From positions 1,853,161-1,917,160 of the forward strand of contig NC_022444.1 in NCBI RefSeq assembly GCF_000468495.1: a stretch of 64,000 nt of DNA. Direction: 5' to 3'. A program made the translations under genes and the position numbers. Position 1 is the stretch's first letter. Every line of letters starts with the position of its first letter. The stretch is from Megalodesulfovibrio gigas DSM 1382 = ATCC 19364 (GTDB taxonomy: Bacteria > Desulfobacterota > Desulfovibrionia > Desulfovibrionales > Desulfovibrionaceae). A model generated the notes under the pieces. That model was not told the DNA's origin and did not search any database. It worked only from the letters and a program-made list of their open reading frames with translations. Below, one piece after another: positions 27,821-46,960 of this stretch.

Positions 27821-28894
27821 ATGTTCGCCAAACTCGAATCCATTGAGCAGAAGTTCGAAACGCTGGAACGGCAGCTCTCGGACGGCGAGATCTACAACGA
27901 CCAGACACGGTACCGCGCCCTGACCAAGGCCCATTCCGATCTCAAGGATATCGTGGCCACCTACCGCGAACACCGCAAGGGCCTCCAGGAGCTGGACGAA
28001 AACAAGGAAATGCTCAAGGATGGCGATCTGGAGATCCGGGCCATGGCCGAGGAGGAGCTGGAACGCCTCAAGGCCCTCTTGCCGGAGCTGGAGCAACGGC
28101 TGAAGATCCTGCTCCTGCCCAAGGACCCCCTGGACGAGAAGAACGTCATCCTGGAAGTGCGTGCCGGCACCGGCGGCGAGGAAGCCGCTCTCTTTGCCGC
28201 AGACCTCTTCCGCATGTACTGCCGTTTTGCCGAGCGCAAGGGCTGGAAGTACGAGATCCTGTCGGCCAGCGAATCGGCCACCGGCGGGTACAAGGAAGTC
28301 ATCGCCACCATCAGCGGCGACCGCGTGTACAGCCGGCTGAAGTACGAATCCGGCGCCCACCGTGTCCAGCGCGTGCCAGCCACGGAAAGTCAGGGCCGCA
28401 TCCATACCTCGGCCTGCACCGTGGCCATCATGCCCGAGGCGGAAGAAGTGGACGTGGATATCCGTCAGGACGATCTGCGCGTCGAAGTCTTCCGTGCCAG
28501 CGGCCCCGGCGGGCAGAGCGTGAACACCACGGACTCCGCCGTGCGCATCACCCACATCCCCACGGGAGTGGTGGTGAGCTGCCAGGACGAAAAATCGCAG
28601 ACCAAGAACAAGATCAAGGCCATGAAGGTGCTGCGTTCGCGCATCCTCCAGGCCGAGCAGGAACGCCAGCATGCCGTGGAAGCTGAAAACCGCCGCGCCC
28701 TGGTGGGCAGCGGCGACCGTTCCGAACGCATCCGCACCTACAATTTTCCCCAGGGCCGCGTGACGGACCACCGCATCAACGTCACCATCTATCAGCTGCC
28801 CAACTTCCTGGATGGCGATCTGGACGAGATGCTGGAGGCCCTGGTGACCCACTATCAGGCCGAGGCCCTCAAGTCTCAGGCCGATGCGGCGTGA
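27821..28894 (+). CDS. prfA: Peptide chain release factor 1
   Basis: RF1 recognises UAA and UAG stop codons and triggers peptide release. The 357-residue protein has the GGQ loop ([21 protein letters not shown]), whose Gln is normally methylated by PrmC, and the codon-recognition domain with the PAT-type motif ([13 protein letters not shown]). The last bases overlap the GTG start of prmC, so the modifying enzyme is translationally coupled to its substrate. Confidence 0.97.
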   Translation: MFAKLESIEQKFETLERQLSDGEIYNDQTRYRALTKAHSDLKDIVATYREHRKGLQELDENKEMLKDGDLEIRAMAEEELERLKALLPELEQRLKILLLPKDPLDEKNVILEVRAGTGGEEAALFAADLFRMYCRFAERKGWKYEILSASESATGGYKEVIATISGDRVYSRLKYESGAHRVQRVPATESQGRIHTSACTVAIMPEAEEVDVDIRQDDLRVEVFRASGPGGQSVNTTDSAVRITHIPTGVVVSCQDEKSQTKNKIKAMKVLRSRILQAEQERQHAVEAENRRALVGSGDRSERIRTYNFPQGRVTDHRINVTIYQLPNFLDGDLDEMLEALVTHYQAEALKSQADAA

Positions 28895-29799
28895 CGCTGC
28901 AGCAGTCCCCGCCCGTCTCCCTCGCGTCCGACTGCACCGTGCGGCAGGCCCGGCTGGCCCTCAGGGCCGCCTTTGAGGATGCCGGCGTGGAGTCCCCCGG
29001 CCTGAGCGCCAGCGTACTGCTGGAGCATGCCCTGGACACCGACGAGCGCCTGCACGTGATGGAACCCCACCGGACGCTGACCGAAGCGCAACGTCATCGC
29101 CTCCTGGCCCTGGCCCGGCGACGCTGCGAGGGTGAGCCGGTGGCCTACCTCACCGGGACAAAGGAATTTTTCGGGATGGATTTCGCGGTGGGGCAGGGGT
29201 GCCTCATCCCCAGGCCGGAAACCGAGATGCTGGTGGAAGCTGTGCTGGCCGCCCATGACCGCAACGCCCGCCTGCGCTTTGCCGATTGCGGCACGGGCAG
29301 CGGCTGCCTGGCCGGAACCTTGGGGCGGCTGTTCCCCGCCGGCAGGGGCGTGGCCGTGGACCGCTCCCGCGAGGCCCTGGCCTGGGCGCGACGCAACCTC
29401 GTCGCACATGGCGTGCAGGATCGGGTGGCGCTCCTGGAGTCGGATTTTGCCTGCCTGCCCCTGGCCGATGGCTGGGCCGACGTGGTGGTGGCCAATCCGC
29501 CGTACGTGTCCCCGCGGGAATACATCGAGCTGGACCCGGGCGTGCGAAATTTCGAGCCGGCGGCCGCCCTGGTGCCCCACGCCGCACCGCCGGAGGACGA
29601 CGGCCTTGCCGCCCTGGCCCCCCTGGCAGGGGAAGCGGGCAGGGTGCTTGCCCCTGGCGGATTGTTTGTCTGTGAAATAGGGTGGTTGCAGGGACCTCGC
29701 GCCGCGATGCTGCTGGCGGATGGCCCCTGGTGCGAGGTGGATGTGGTGCGGGATCTGGCTGGACTGGACCGCATGCTCCGGGCGCGCCGCGCAGGGTGA
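28891..29799 (+). CDS. prmC: Release factor glutamine methyltransferase
   Basis: PrmC methylates the Gln of the GGQ motif in release factors with S-adenosylmethionine. The 302-residue protein has a helical N-terminal substrate-binding domain and a Rossmann methyltransferase domain with [10 protein letters not shown] (SAM binding) and the NPPY motif in [14 protein letters not shown]. The GTG start is fixed by a 4-base overlap with the prfA stop. The C-terminus ends in a short basic tail. Confidence 0.95.
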   Translation: MTLQQSPPVSLASDCTVRQARLALRAAFEDAGVESPGLSASVLLEHALDTDERLHVMEPHRTLTEAQRHRLLALARRRCEGEPVAYLTGTKEFFGMDFAVGQGCLIPRPETEMLVEAVLAAHDRNARLRFADCGTGSGCLAGTLGRLFPAGRGVAVDRSREALAWARRNLVAHGVQDRVALLESDFACLPLADGWADVVVANPPYVSPREYIELDPGVRNFEPAAALVPHAAPPEDDGLAALAPLAGEAGRVLAPGGLFVCEIGWLQGPRAAMLLADGPWCEVDVVRDLAGLDRMLRARRAG

Positions 29800-29832
29800 G
29801 ACAACTTTTTTTGCGGCGGAATAAAATTCTGC

Positions 29833-29861
29833 TTGACGGGCCGGCGCCGTCTGCGTATTGA
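29833..29861 (+). promoter_or_regulatory. Promoter for the tRNA-tuf operon
   Basis: TTGACG (29833-29838), 17-base spacer, TATTGA (29856-29861), about 50 bases before the first tRNA. AAAATTCTGCTTG overlaps the -35 and also precedes rpmE. Confidence 0.7.
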
Positions 29862-29911
29862 AACCATCTTTGCAGCGCGCAACCAACGCGCGGCAGTTCT
29901 TTGAAAGGCAC

Positions 29912-29986
29912 GCTGGCGTAGCTCAATGGTAGAGCAGCTGACTTGTAATCAGCAGGTTGCGGGTTCAAGTCCCATCGCCAGCTCCA
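29912..29986 (+). tRNA. tRNA-Thr (TGT)
   Basis: A 75-base cloverleaf with acceptor GCTGGCG/CGCCAGC, anticodon loop CTTGTAA and encoded CCA. First of four tRNAs before tuf. Confidence 0.95.
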
Positions 29987-29988
29987 GT

Positions 29989-30074
29989 GGAGGGGTTCCC
30001 GAGTGGCCAAAGGGAACAGACTGTAAATCTGTCGGCGTACGCCTTCGGTGGTTCAAATCCACCCCCCTCCACCA
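29989..30074 (+). tRNA. tRNA-Tyr (GTA)
   Basis: An 86-base class II tRNA with a long variable arm, acceptor GGAGGGG/CCCCTCC, anticodon GTA and encoded CCA. It starts 2 bases after tRNA-Thr. Confidence 0.95.
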
Positions 30075-30161
30075 TATTGCATTGCAAGCCTGATGGCTGT
30101 AGGAGACGGTGTCGCATCTGCGAGTCGCTGTTGTGGAACTACGGTGCAGGGGAAGCAGGAC

Positions 30162-30237
30162 GCGGGAATAGCTCAATGGCTAGAGCATCAGCCTTCCAAG
30201 CTGAGGGTTGCGGGTTCGAGTCCCGTTTCCCGCTCCA
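30162..30237 (+). tRNA. tRNA-Gly (TCC)
   Basis: A 76-base cloverleaf with acceptor GCGGGAA/TTCCCGC, anticodon loop CTTCCAA and encoded CCA. Confidence 0.95.
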
Positions 30238-30285
30238 CTCGCATGTCCCGCCACTTCACACCACTCCTCTCGTCATGGCAAGAGG

Positions 30286-30361
30286 GCCCATGTAGCTCAG
30301 TCGGCAGAGCACTTCCTTGGTAAGGAAGAGGTCACCGGTTCAAATCCGGTCATGGGCTCCA
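30286..30361 (+). tRNA. tRNA-Thr (GGT)
   Basis: A 76-base cloverleaf with acceptor GCCCATG/CATGGGC, anticodon GGT and encoded CCA. The Thr-Tyr-Gly-Thr-tuf order is the classic tufB arrangement. Confidence 0.95.
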
Positions 30362-30499
30362 GTACATTTTTTTTGGGCAGGCCCGGCCCATGTGGCGATG
30401 TCTCCGGCTGTTGGCCGCCAGGATAGACCGCCTCGCCGGGAGAAACGCCGGGCAACGCGTGCCAACGATACGAACGCAAACGCTGCAAGGGGTTATAGC

Positions 30500-31693
30500 A
30501 TGGGCAAGGCAAAATTCGAACGGTCCAAGCCGCACGTTAACATCGGCACCATCGGGCACATCGACCATGGCAAGACCACGCTGACGGCTGCCATCACCAA
30601 GGTGTTGTCGATGAAGGGCCAGTCCAAGTTCATCGCCTTCGACCAGATCGACAAGGCGCCTGAAGAAAAGGAACGCGGCATCACCATCGCCACGGCCCAC
30701 GTGGAGTACGAAACCGCCAATCGCCATTACGCGCACGTGGACTGCCCCGGCCACGCCGACTACATCAAGAACATGATCACCGGCGCAGCCCAGATGGACG
30801 GCGCCATCCTCGTGGTGGCCGCCACTGACGGCCCCATGCCCCAGACCCGTGAGCACATCCTGCTCGCCCGTCAGGTCGGCGTGCCCACGCTGGTGGTGTT
30901 CATGAACAAAGTGGACCTGGTGGATGACGAAGAACTGCTGGAGCTGGTGGAACTGGAAGTGCGCGAGCTGCTCTCCAAGTACGGCTTCCCCGGCGACGAC
31001 ATCCCGGTGATCCGCGGCTCTGCCCTGGGCGCGCTGCAGGTCGATACGGCTGACGATCCGGCCACCGCCTGCATCCACGAACTGATGGCCGCGTGCGACA
31101 GCTTCATCCCCGAGCCCGTGCGCGACATCGACAAGCCCTTCCTGATGCCCATCGAAGACGTGTTCTCCATCTCCGGCCGCGGCACTGTGGTGACCGGTCG
31201 CGTGGAGCGCGGGATTGTGAAAGTGGGCGAGGAAGTGGAAATCATCGGCATCAAGAACACGGTGAAGACCACTTGCACGGGCGTGGAAATGTTCCGCAAG
31301 CTGCTGGATCAGGGCCAGGCCGGCGACAACATTGGTGCGCTGCTTCGCGGCGTCAAGCGTGAGGATGTGGAACGCGGCCAGGTGCTTGCCAAGCCCGGTT
31401 CCATCACCCCGCACAAGAAGTTCAAGGCGGAAGTGTACGTGCTCTCCAAGGAAGAAGGCGGCCGGCACACGCCGTTCTTCACCGGCTATCGCCCCCAGTT
31501 CTACATCCGGACCACGGACGTGACTGGCGTGATCAAGCTGGCCGAGGGCGTGGAAATGGTCATGCCCGGCGATAACGCGACCTTCGAGGTCGAGCTCATC
31601 CACCCCATCGCCATGGAAAAAGGCATGCGCTTCGCCATCCGCGAAGGCGGCCGCACGGTTGGCGCTGGCGTTGTGTCTGAGATCATGGAGTAA
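30500..31693 (+). CDS. tuf: Elongation factor Tu
   Basis: EF-Tu delivers aminoacyl-tRNA to the ribosome as a GTP complex. The 397-residue protein has GHIDHGKTT (G1), RGITI (G2), DCPGH (G3), NKVD (G4) and the C-terminal beta-barrel domains. The ATG at 30500 is followed by the typical [14 protein letters not shown] start; the longer open frame runs through the last tRNA and is ignored. It follows four tRNAs and precedes rpmG, tRNA-Trp and secE as in E. coli tufB. Confidence 0.98.
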   Translation: MGKAKFERSKPHVNIGTIGHIDHGKTTLTAAITKVLSMKGQSKFIAFDQIDKAPEEKERGITIATAHVEYETANRHYAHVDCPGHADYIKNMITGAAQMDGAILVVAATDGPMPQTREHILLARQVGVPTLVVFMNKVDLVDDEELLELVELEVRELLSKYGFPGDDIPVIRGSALGALQVDTADDPATACIHELMAACDSFIPEPVRDIDKPFLMPIEDVFSISGRGTVVTGRVERGIVKVGEEVEIIGIKNTVKTTCTGVEMFRKLLDQGQAGDNIGALLRGVKREDVERGQVLAKPGSITPHKKFKAEVYVLSKEEGGRHTPFFTGYRPQFYIRTTDVTGVIKLAEGVEMVMPGDNATFEVELIHPIAMEKGMRFAIREGGRTVGAGVVSEIME

Positions 31694-31697
31694 CCAG

Positions 31698-31847
31698 ATG
31701 CGCATCAACATCCAGCTTGCCTGCACGGAATGCAAACGCCGCAACTACGCGACGGAAAAGAACAAGAAGAACACCACCGGGCGTCTTGAAGTCAAGAAGT
31801 ACTGCCCGTGGGACAAAAAGCACACGGTGCATCGCGAAACCAAGTAG
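31698..31847 (+). CDS. rpmG: 50S ribosomal protein L33
   Basis: A 49-residue L33 with [16 protein letters not shown] and a [16 protein letters not shown] end. The first Cys pair (CTEC) is present but the second is reduced to CPWD, so the zinc ribbon is incomplete; this intermediate form occurs in the family. It starts 4 bases after the tuf stop. Confidence 0.96.
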   Translation: MRINIQLACTECKRRNYATEKNKKNTTGRLEVKKYCPWDKKHTVHRETK

Positions 31848-31875
31848 TCTGTAAGTTTCGCGGCGCGTGAAGCGC

Positions 31876-31951
31876 AGGGCAGTAGCTCTAATGGTAGAGC
31901 GCCGGTCTCCAAAACCGGATGTTGGGGGTTCGAGTCCCTCCTGCCCTGCCA
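31876..31951 (+). tRNA. tRNA-Trp (CCA)
   Basis: A 76-base cloverleaf with acceptor AGGGCAG/CTGCCCT, anticodon loop CTCCAAA and encoded CCA, between rpmG and secE. Confidence 0.95.
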
Positions 31952-32061
31952 TATTTATTTCGAAAAGCCGCTTGTGGCAGCGGCGCAGGCGCCCAGCTAA
32001 CAGGACGTACCGTGGCCGAACTCCGGCCCCAGCTGCGGCCGAAATGCGAAGGTTGTGTATC

Positions 32062-32400
32062 ATGGCCCATGTGAGCGACACGGAACGTAAGAATTCTCCT
32101 GGCGCCCAGGCCCGCGACAAGGCGGCCCGCGACAAGGCAACGCCTGCGGCCAGCAAGTCTGCCCGTCGCGATGGTGCCAAAAAAGAAGCTGACTCCCCCC
32201 AAGGCTTGGCCCGCAAGGTGCAGGAGCTCAAGGAGTTCTTTGAAGAAGCCAAGGTCGAACTGAAGAAGATCACTTGGCCTTCGCGCAAGGAAGCACAGGC
32301 CACAAGCATTGCCGTGCTCGTGTTGACGGTGGTGATGGCAGTGTTCCTGGGGCTGACGGACATGTCCTTGTCCAAAATTGTGGAGTTGTTGCTTTCCTAG
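32062..32400 (+). CDS. secE: Preprotein translocase subunit SecE
   Basis: SecE stabilises the SecY channel of the Sec translocon. The 112-residue protein has a hydrophilic, Lys/Ala-rich N-terminus of about 45 residues, the conserved amphipathic helix ELKEFFEEAKVELKKITWPSRKEA, and one C-terminal membrane helix (IAVLVLTVVMAVFLGL). ATG 32062 has an AAGG site upstream; ATG 32044 is an alternative. nusG follows after 8 bases. Confidence 0.94.
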   Translation: MAHVSDTERKNSPGAQARDKAARDKATPAASKSARRDGAKKEADSPQGLARKVQELKEFFEEAKVELKKITWPSRKEAQATSIAVLVLTVVMAVFLGLTDMSLSKIVELLLS

Positions 32401-32408
32401 GGGGGGCT

Positions 32409-33005
32409 ATGACGGAAATGGAAACCGGCCCCCAGGCGCCTCAGCCTTCTCTGGAACTCCAGGAAGGCGCCGGCCCCAAGGCCCGCTGGTATATATTGCA
32501 TACCTTTTCAGGGTTCGAACAGCGTGTGGAAAAGACGCTGCTTGAAATGATGCGTACCGGGCAGGACAAGGGCTACATCAAGCAAGTGGTGGTGCCTACG
32601 GAGCGAGTGGTGGAACTGGTGCAAGGCATTAAGCGCACCTCCACCCGCAAGTTCTACCCTGGGTACGTGATGGTCAAGATGCTGATGAACGACGAGTCCG
32701 CCTACATGGTGCTTAACATCCCCAAGGTCTCGGCGTTTCTGGGGGGCAAGAACAAGCCCAGCCCCATGCATGAGCATGAGGCCCAGCGCATTCTTGAAAT
32801 GATGGTCAGCCGACAGGAGCAGCCCCGGCCCAAGTTCCACTTTGAACGCGGGGACGAAGTGCGCGTGATCGACGGGCCCTTCAACGGCTTCAACGGCGTG
32901 GTGGACGATGTCAATTACGACAAAGGCAAACTGCGGGTGGAAGTCTCCATCTTCGGCCGCCAGACGCCGGTGGAACTGGACTTCGTCCAGGTGACCAAGG
33001 GCTAG
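32409..33005 (+). CDS. nusG: Transcription termination/antitermination protein NusG
   Basis: NusG binds RNA polymerase and links it to Rho or ribosomes. The 198-residue protein has the NGN domain ([30 protein letters not shown]) and the C-terminal KOW motif ([23 protein letters not shown]). An N-terminal extension of about 25 residues precedes the NGN domain. It sits in the standard secE-nusG-rplK order. Confidence 0.97.
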   Translation: MTEMETGPQAPQPSLELQEGAGPKARWYILHTFSGFEQRVEKTLLEMMRTGQDKGYIKQVVVPTERVVELVQGIKRTSTRKFYPGYVMVKMLMNDESAYMVLNIPKVSAFLGGKNKPSPMHEHEAQRILEMMVSRQEQPRPKFHFERGDEVRVIDGPFNGFNGVVDDVNYDKGKLRVEVSIFGRQTPVELDFVQVTKG

Positions 33006-33055
33006 GCCCCGGCACGCGGTTTCGCATCGAGACGGTTCAAGCGAGGCAGAAAGTC

Positions 33056-33481
33056 ATGGCCAAGAAAATTACGGGCAAGGTGAAGCTGCAGCTCCAGGCC
33101 GGCAAGGCCAACCCTTCTCCGCCAGTCGGTCCCGCCCTGGGCCAGCACGGCGTGAATATCATGGAGTTCTGCAAGGCTTTCAACGCCAAGACCCAGGATC
33201 AGGTCGGCACCATCATTCCGGTGGAAATCACCATTTACGCCGACCGTACCTTCACCTTCATCACCAAGACCCCTCCGGCCTCGGTGCTGCTGATGAAGGC
33301 CGCCAAGAAAGACAAGGGGTCCGGTGAGCCCAACCGCAACAAGATTGGCACCCTCACCATGGCGCAGGTTGAGGAAATTGCCAAACTCAAGATGGTGGAC
33401 ATGACTGCCGCGGATCTTCCCGCTGCCATGAAGACCATCATGGGTACCGCCCGCAGCATGGGCATTGATATCCAAGGCTAG
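33056..33481 (+). CDS. rplK: 50S ribosomal protein L11
   Basis: L11 forms the GTPase-associated centre base. The 141-residue protein has [29 protein letters not shown] and the C-terminal RNA-binding domain ([25 protein letters not shown]). Length is typical. Confidence 0.98.
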   Translation: MAKKITGKVKLQLQAGKANPSPPVGPALGQHGVNIMEFCKAFNAKTQDQVGTIIPVEITIYADRTFTFITKTPPASVLLMKAAKKDKGSGEPNRNKIGTLTMAQVEEIAKLKMVDMTAADLPAAMKTIMGTARSMGIDIQG

Positions 33482-33499
33482 TTTCACAGGAGACATGTC

Positions 33500-34213
33500 A
33501 TGCCCAAACACGGCAAGAACTATCGCAAGGCTGCGGAAGCCATTGATCCGCTGAAGCTCTATGACATTGAAGAAGGCATGAAGCTCGCCGTGGCGAGCCG
33601 CGTGGCCAAATTCGATGAAACGGTGGACGTGGCCATGAATCTGGGAGTGGATCCCAAGTATTCCGACCAGATGGTCCGCGGCGCTGTCACCATGCCGCAT
33701 GGCCTGGGCAAGACCGTGCGCGTGGCCGTCTTCTGCAAAGGCGACAAGGTGGCCGAAGCCCGCGATGCCGGGGCGGACATCGTTGGCGGCGACGATCTGG
33801 TGGACAAAATCAAGGAAGGCTTCCTTGAGTTTGACAAGGCCGTGGCCACCCCGGATATGATGGCCAAGGTGGGCCAGATTGGCCGTATCCTCGGCCCGCG
33901 CGGCCTCATGCCCAACGCCAAAACCGGCACGGTGACCTTCGACCTCGCCACCGCGGTGCGCGAAATGAAGGCCGGCCGCGTGGAATTCAAGGTGGACAAG
34001 GCCGGCGTGCTCCACGCTCCCCTGGGCAAGGTGTCCTTCGGGCCGGAAAAGCTCCTGGACAACCTCAAGGCCCTGGTGGACCATGTGGTTCGTCTGAAGC
34101 CCTCCGCCGCCAAGGGAACGTACCTCAAGAAGGTGGCCCTGGCCACCACCATGGGGCCCGGCGTGAAAGTGGACGCCCTGAGCGTTCGCAAGATGCTCGA
34201 AGGCGCCAGCTAA
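33500..34213 (+). CDS. rplA: 50S ribosomal protein L1
   Basis: L1 forms the L1 stalk and in many bacteria represses translation of its own rplKA operon. The 237-residue protein has the family motifs [16 protein letters not shown] and [28 protein letters not shown] site precedes the ATG, 18 bases after rplK. Confidence 0.98.
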   Translation: MPKHGKNYRKAAEAIDPLKLYDIEEGMKLAVASRVAKFDETVDVAMNLGVDPKYSDQMVRGAVTMPHGLGKTVRVAVFCKGDKVAEARDAGADIVGGDDLVDKIKEGFLEFDKAVATPDMMAKVGQIGRILGPRGLMPNAKTGTVTFDLATAVREMKAGRVEFKVDKAGVLHAPLGKVSFGPEKLLDNLKALVDHVVRLKPSAAKGTYLKKVALATTMGPGVKVDALSVRKMLEGAS

Positions 34214-34228
34214 TCAGGACGCCACTCG

Positions 34229-34271
34229 CGCGAGGGGATGCCGGCGCACCACGCCAGGGCATCCCCTCGCG
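34229..34271 (+). terminator. Hairpin/attenuator between rplA and rplJ
   Basis: A perfect 14-bp stem (CGCGAGGGGATGCC with GGCATCCCCTCGCG) and a 15-base loop, followed by TTATTA, starts 15 bases after the rplA stop. It could act as a partial terminator lowering rplJL-rpoBC expression relative to rplKA. Confidence 0.7.
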
Positions 34272-34491
34272 TTATTACAGCGCACCACGTCCGCCGGCGC
34301 GCGGCGGAACGACGCGATAGAGACGAGGGGGCATGCAGTGTGCATGTTCGTTCGTCGACAGACAGACACGGGGACGAGTCGAAGACAGCAGGCGGGCTTT
34401 CGGGTCCTGAAGCGTCCTGCCGAGACTTTGGCTCATTTTCTGTGCCTGAGGACTGATTTCCCGGGACGTCCCGGGAAAAGGAGCAGTGACC
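34272..34491 (+). promoter_or_regulatory. Probable L10 leader region of rplJL
   Basis: This 220-base untranslated stretch contains several stems, including GTCCGCC/GGCGGAA near 34,290-34,312 and a palindrome at 34457-34478 directly upstream of the rplJ AAGGAG site. In many bacteria this leader binds L10-L12 to repress translation. The exact L10 motif was not identified. Confidence 0.45.
34457..34478. promoter_or_regulatory. Perfect 22-base palindrome upstream of rplJ
   Basis: TTTCCCGGG and CCCGGGAAA flank ACGT, giving a 9-bp hairpin with a 4-base loop in RNA or a symmetric protein site in DNA. It ends next to the rplJ ribosome-binding site at 34478-34483. Confidence 0.6.
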
Positions 34492-35019
34492 ATGGATAGA
34501 AACGCAAAAGCCGCCATCATCGACGCCTTGCGCGTCAAGGCAGGCAAGGCGCAGATCATGGTGGTCACGGACTTCAAGGGCCTCAAGGTAGAGGAAATGA
34601 CCGACCTCAGGGTGAAGCTCAGAGCGCAGCAGATTGATCTGCAAGTCGTCAAGAACACCCTGGCGCGGATCGCCTTTACCGAAAGCGCATTTAAACCCTT
34701 GGGCGATGTGCTCAAGGAGAACTGCGCTGTGGTCATTGGATATGACGATCCGGTGCTGACCGCCAAGGTCATCACCGATTACGCCAAATCCAACAAGAAG
34801 TTCACCATCCGCTACGCCAACCTGCAGGGCAAGCAGATCAGCGACGAAGGTCTCAAAGACCTCTCCAAGCTGCCGAGCCGGCCCGAGTTGTTGGCCCAGG
34901 CCCTGGGGACCATGCGCGCCGTGCCCCAGAACTTTGTGAGCCTGCTGGCCAATGTGCCTCGGTCGTTCTTGAACGTGCTGACCGCCATCAAAGACGAGAA
35001 GGAAAAGGCAGCCGCCTAG
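34492..35019 (+). CDS. rplJ: 50S ribosomal protein L10
   Basis: L10 anchors L7/L12 dimers on the ribosome. The 175-residue protein has the family N-terminus with MVVTDFKGLKVEEMTDLRVKLR and the C-terminal helix that binds L12. AAGGAG at 34478-34483 fits ATG 34492; a GTG two codons earlier is less likely. Confidence 0.97.
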   Translation: MDRNAKAAIIDALRVKAGKAQIMVVTDFKGLKVEEMTDLRVKLRAQQIDLQVVKNTLARIAFTESAFKPLGDVLKENCAVVIGYDDPVLTAKVITDYAKSNKKFTIRYANLQGKQISDEGLKDLSKLPSRPELLAQALGTMRAVPQNFVSLLANVPRSFLNVLTAIKDEKEKAAA

Positions 35020-35058
35020 CGCCTCGCCACCGTTCTTCACCCCCCAAGGAGCTTTCCA

Positions 35059-35454
35059 ATGTCTACCGTGACCAAAGAACAAGTTGTTGACTTCATCTCC
35101 AATATGACCGTGCTGGAGCTGGCTGACTTCATCAAGGAACTGGAAGAAAAGTTCGGCGTGTCTGCTGCTGCCCCCATGGCCGGCATGATGATGATGCCCG
35201 GCATGGGCGCTGCTGACGCCCCCGCTGAAGAAGTGGAAGAAAAGACCGAATTCGACGTCATCCTCAAGGAAGCCGGCGGCAACAAGATCGCCGTCATCAA
35301 GGCCGTGCGCGCCCTCACCGGCCTGGGCCTGAAGGAAGCCAAGGACAAGGTGGACGCTGCTCCCCAGCCCATCAAGGAAGCCGTGTCCAAGGAAGACGCC
35401 GAAGCCGCCAAGAAGCAGCTGGAAGAAGCCGGCGCCACGGTGGAAGTCAAGTAG
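35059..35454 (+). CDS. rplL: 50S ribosomal protein L7/L12
   Basis: L7/L12 is the flexible stalk protein that recruits translation GTPases. The 131-residue protein has the N-terminal dimerisation domain, a hinge with [19 protein letters not shown] that is unusually Met-rich, and the C-terminal domain ([32 protein letters not shown]). AAGGAG precedes the ATG. Confidence 0.98.
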   Translation: MSTVTKEQVVDFISNMTVLELADFIKELEEKFGVSAAAPMAGMMMMPGMGAADAPAEEVEEKTEFDVILKEAGGNKIAVIKAVRALTGLGLKEAKDKVDAAPQPIKEAVSKEDAEAAKKQLEEAGATVEVK

Positions 35455-35474
35455 TCGTTTGGATGAATGTGCAC

Positions 35475-35512
35475 CCGGGCGCCTTGCTGTGGCAGGGCGT
35501 CCGGTTTTTTTT
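35475..35512 (+). terminator. Terminator/attenuator after rplL
   Basis: CCGGGCGCCTTGC pairs with GCAGGGCGTCCGG (with wobble pairs) and is followed by eight T residues. It lies between rplL and rpoB, where partial termination is known to lower polymerase subunit expression. Confidence 0.85.
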
Positions 35513-35856
35513 CTCCAACTCCCTTGCTTTTTTTGTACGCGCGGGCTAATAGACCCAGATACGGCGGCCCGCGATGGCGTCCATAAAGGCGTCTGCTTTG
35601 CCAACGTGCCACACGAATGAGTTTTCATTCCAGATACTTGTTGCTGGCGTGAACGTCAACAGCCCTGGGCGCTCCCCTGTAGGAGGCGCTCGGGATGTTG
35701 TACGTTGCCCAGCTTTTTTTCATTTTAGGGAAATGCGCCGCTAACGGTCCACCTTATCGCCACTGACCACGGCCTTCCCGCCGCGCCGCCCTGCGCGCCG
35801 TGCCCACGCAGCCGCATGGCAGGAAGTCCGCAGTCCGCACACGCAAAGGATCGACA
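35513..35856 (+). promoter_or_regulatory. rplL-rpoB intergenic leader with long hairpin
   Basis: No gene is seen. A possible promoter is TTGCTT (35524-35529) with TAATAG (35546-35551), spacing 16. A long imperfect hairpin spans 35657-35700 (CAACAGCCC.. with ..GGGATGTTG, loop CCTGTA), in the position of the E. coli RNase III processing site. A T-rich tract follows near 35,712. Confidence 0.45.
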
Positions 35857-39978
<4,122 letters not shown>

Positions 39979-40036
39979 TCCGGCAATTGCAGCAACCATC
40001 CCACGGCAACCACCTGTCACGCCAGGGAGTCGATAT

Positions 40037-44191
<4,155 letters not shown>

Positions 44192-44213
44192 CAGGCTCCT
44201 CGCATCGCATCAC

Positions 44214-44243
44214 AGCGGCGTCCTTCGGGGCGCCGCTTTTTTT
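44214..44243 (+). terminator. Rho-independent terminator after rpoC
   Basis: AGCGGCG pairs with CGCCGCT, with a 10-base loop, followed by seven T residues. It closes the ribosomal protein and RNA polymerase operon. Confidence 0.92.
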
Positions 44244-44424
44244 GGAAAGCCCGCATCCTTCCATTAGACTTCGCCAGGGCTTTCCAGTAAGAGAAGTCGG
44301 AGCGCAGGGCAGGGGACTCCCGCCTTGACGCGCGCGTTTCATACCCCGCGACTGCGCAAGCAGGCAGGGGGTTTCGCGTTTTCAATGCACCCGGCGCACG
44401 CCAGCCATACGCCAGACACAAAGA

Positions 44425-46230
<1,806 letters not shown>

Positions 46231-46350
46231 CACCACGCTGCAGGGTGGAAGGCGAGGGGACCCGCTGGAACGAGGCGGCCTCCTCGCCGTGCCTGCGTGC
46301 TTTTCCCGTCTTTGGCGCGGCGGCTTTCGGCATTCAACAAGGACACTCGC

Positions 46351-46953
46351 ATGACTCCTCGCTGGCAAAAAATGCTCAAGGAATACGCAGAGGCGCTCAT
46401 CATCGCCTTTGTGCTGGCCATGTTCATCCGCGCGTTCGTGGTGCAGGCGTTCACCATCCCCTCGGGATCCATGCTGCAGACGTTGCAGATAGGGGATTAC
46501 CTGCTGGTCTCCAAGCTCTCGTACGGCATCAAGGTGCCCTTCACCCATAGTTATCTGACCATGTGGGCCACGCCCGAGCATGGCGACATCATCGTCTTCG
46601 AGAATCCCAACGATCCGTCCAAGGATTTCATCAAGCGCGTCATCGGCATGCCCGGCGACACCATCGAGATCAAGGACAAGAAAGTGTACCGCAACGGGCA
46701 GGCCCTGGACGAATCCTATGTGCAGTTCGTGGATCCCAATGTGGTGATGGGACCGCGGGACCACAAGGATCCCATCGTGGTGCCCGACGGCAACTATTTT
46801 GTGATGGGCGACAACCGCGACGATTCCCTGGACTCCCGCTTCTGGGGCTTCGTGCCCGTGGGCAACCTGCGCGGCAAGGCCTGGATGATCTATTGGTCCT
46901 GGGAAAGCATGGGCTCCATCCGCTGGAATCGCATCGGGACCCTGGTGCATTGA
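46351..46953 (+). CDS. lepB: Signal peptidase I
   Basis: Signal peptidase I cleaves Sec and Tat signal peptides outside the inner membrane. The 200-residue protein has one N-terminal membrane helix (ALIIAFVLAMFIRAFVV), the catalytic Ser in IPSGSM (about residue 40), the general-base Lys in KRVIGMPGD (about 95), and GDNRDDSLDSRFWG. lepA immediately upstream is the usual neighbour. comM begins 7 bases after its stop. Confidence 0.96.
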   Translation: MTPRWQKMLKEYAEALIIAFVLAMFIRAFVVQAFTIPSGSMLQTLQIGDYLLVSKLSYGIKVPFTHSYLTMWATPEHGDIIVFENPNDPSKDFIKRVIGMPGDTIEIKDKKVYRNGQALDESYVQFVDPNVVMGPRDHKDPIVVPDGNYFVMGDNRDDSLDSRFWGFVPVGNLRGKAWMIYWSWESMGSIRWNRIGTLVH

Positions 46954-46960
46954 CGCCGGC

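Noticed and set aside
44244-44285. Inverted repeat GGAAAGCCC/GGGCTTTCC after rpoC as a second terminator
   Set aside because: The loop is 24 bases and there is no T-run; the real terminator lies directly upstream.
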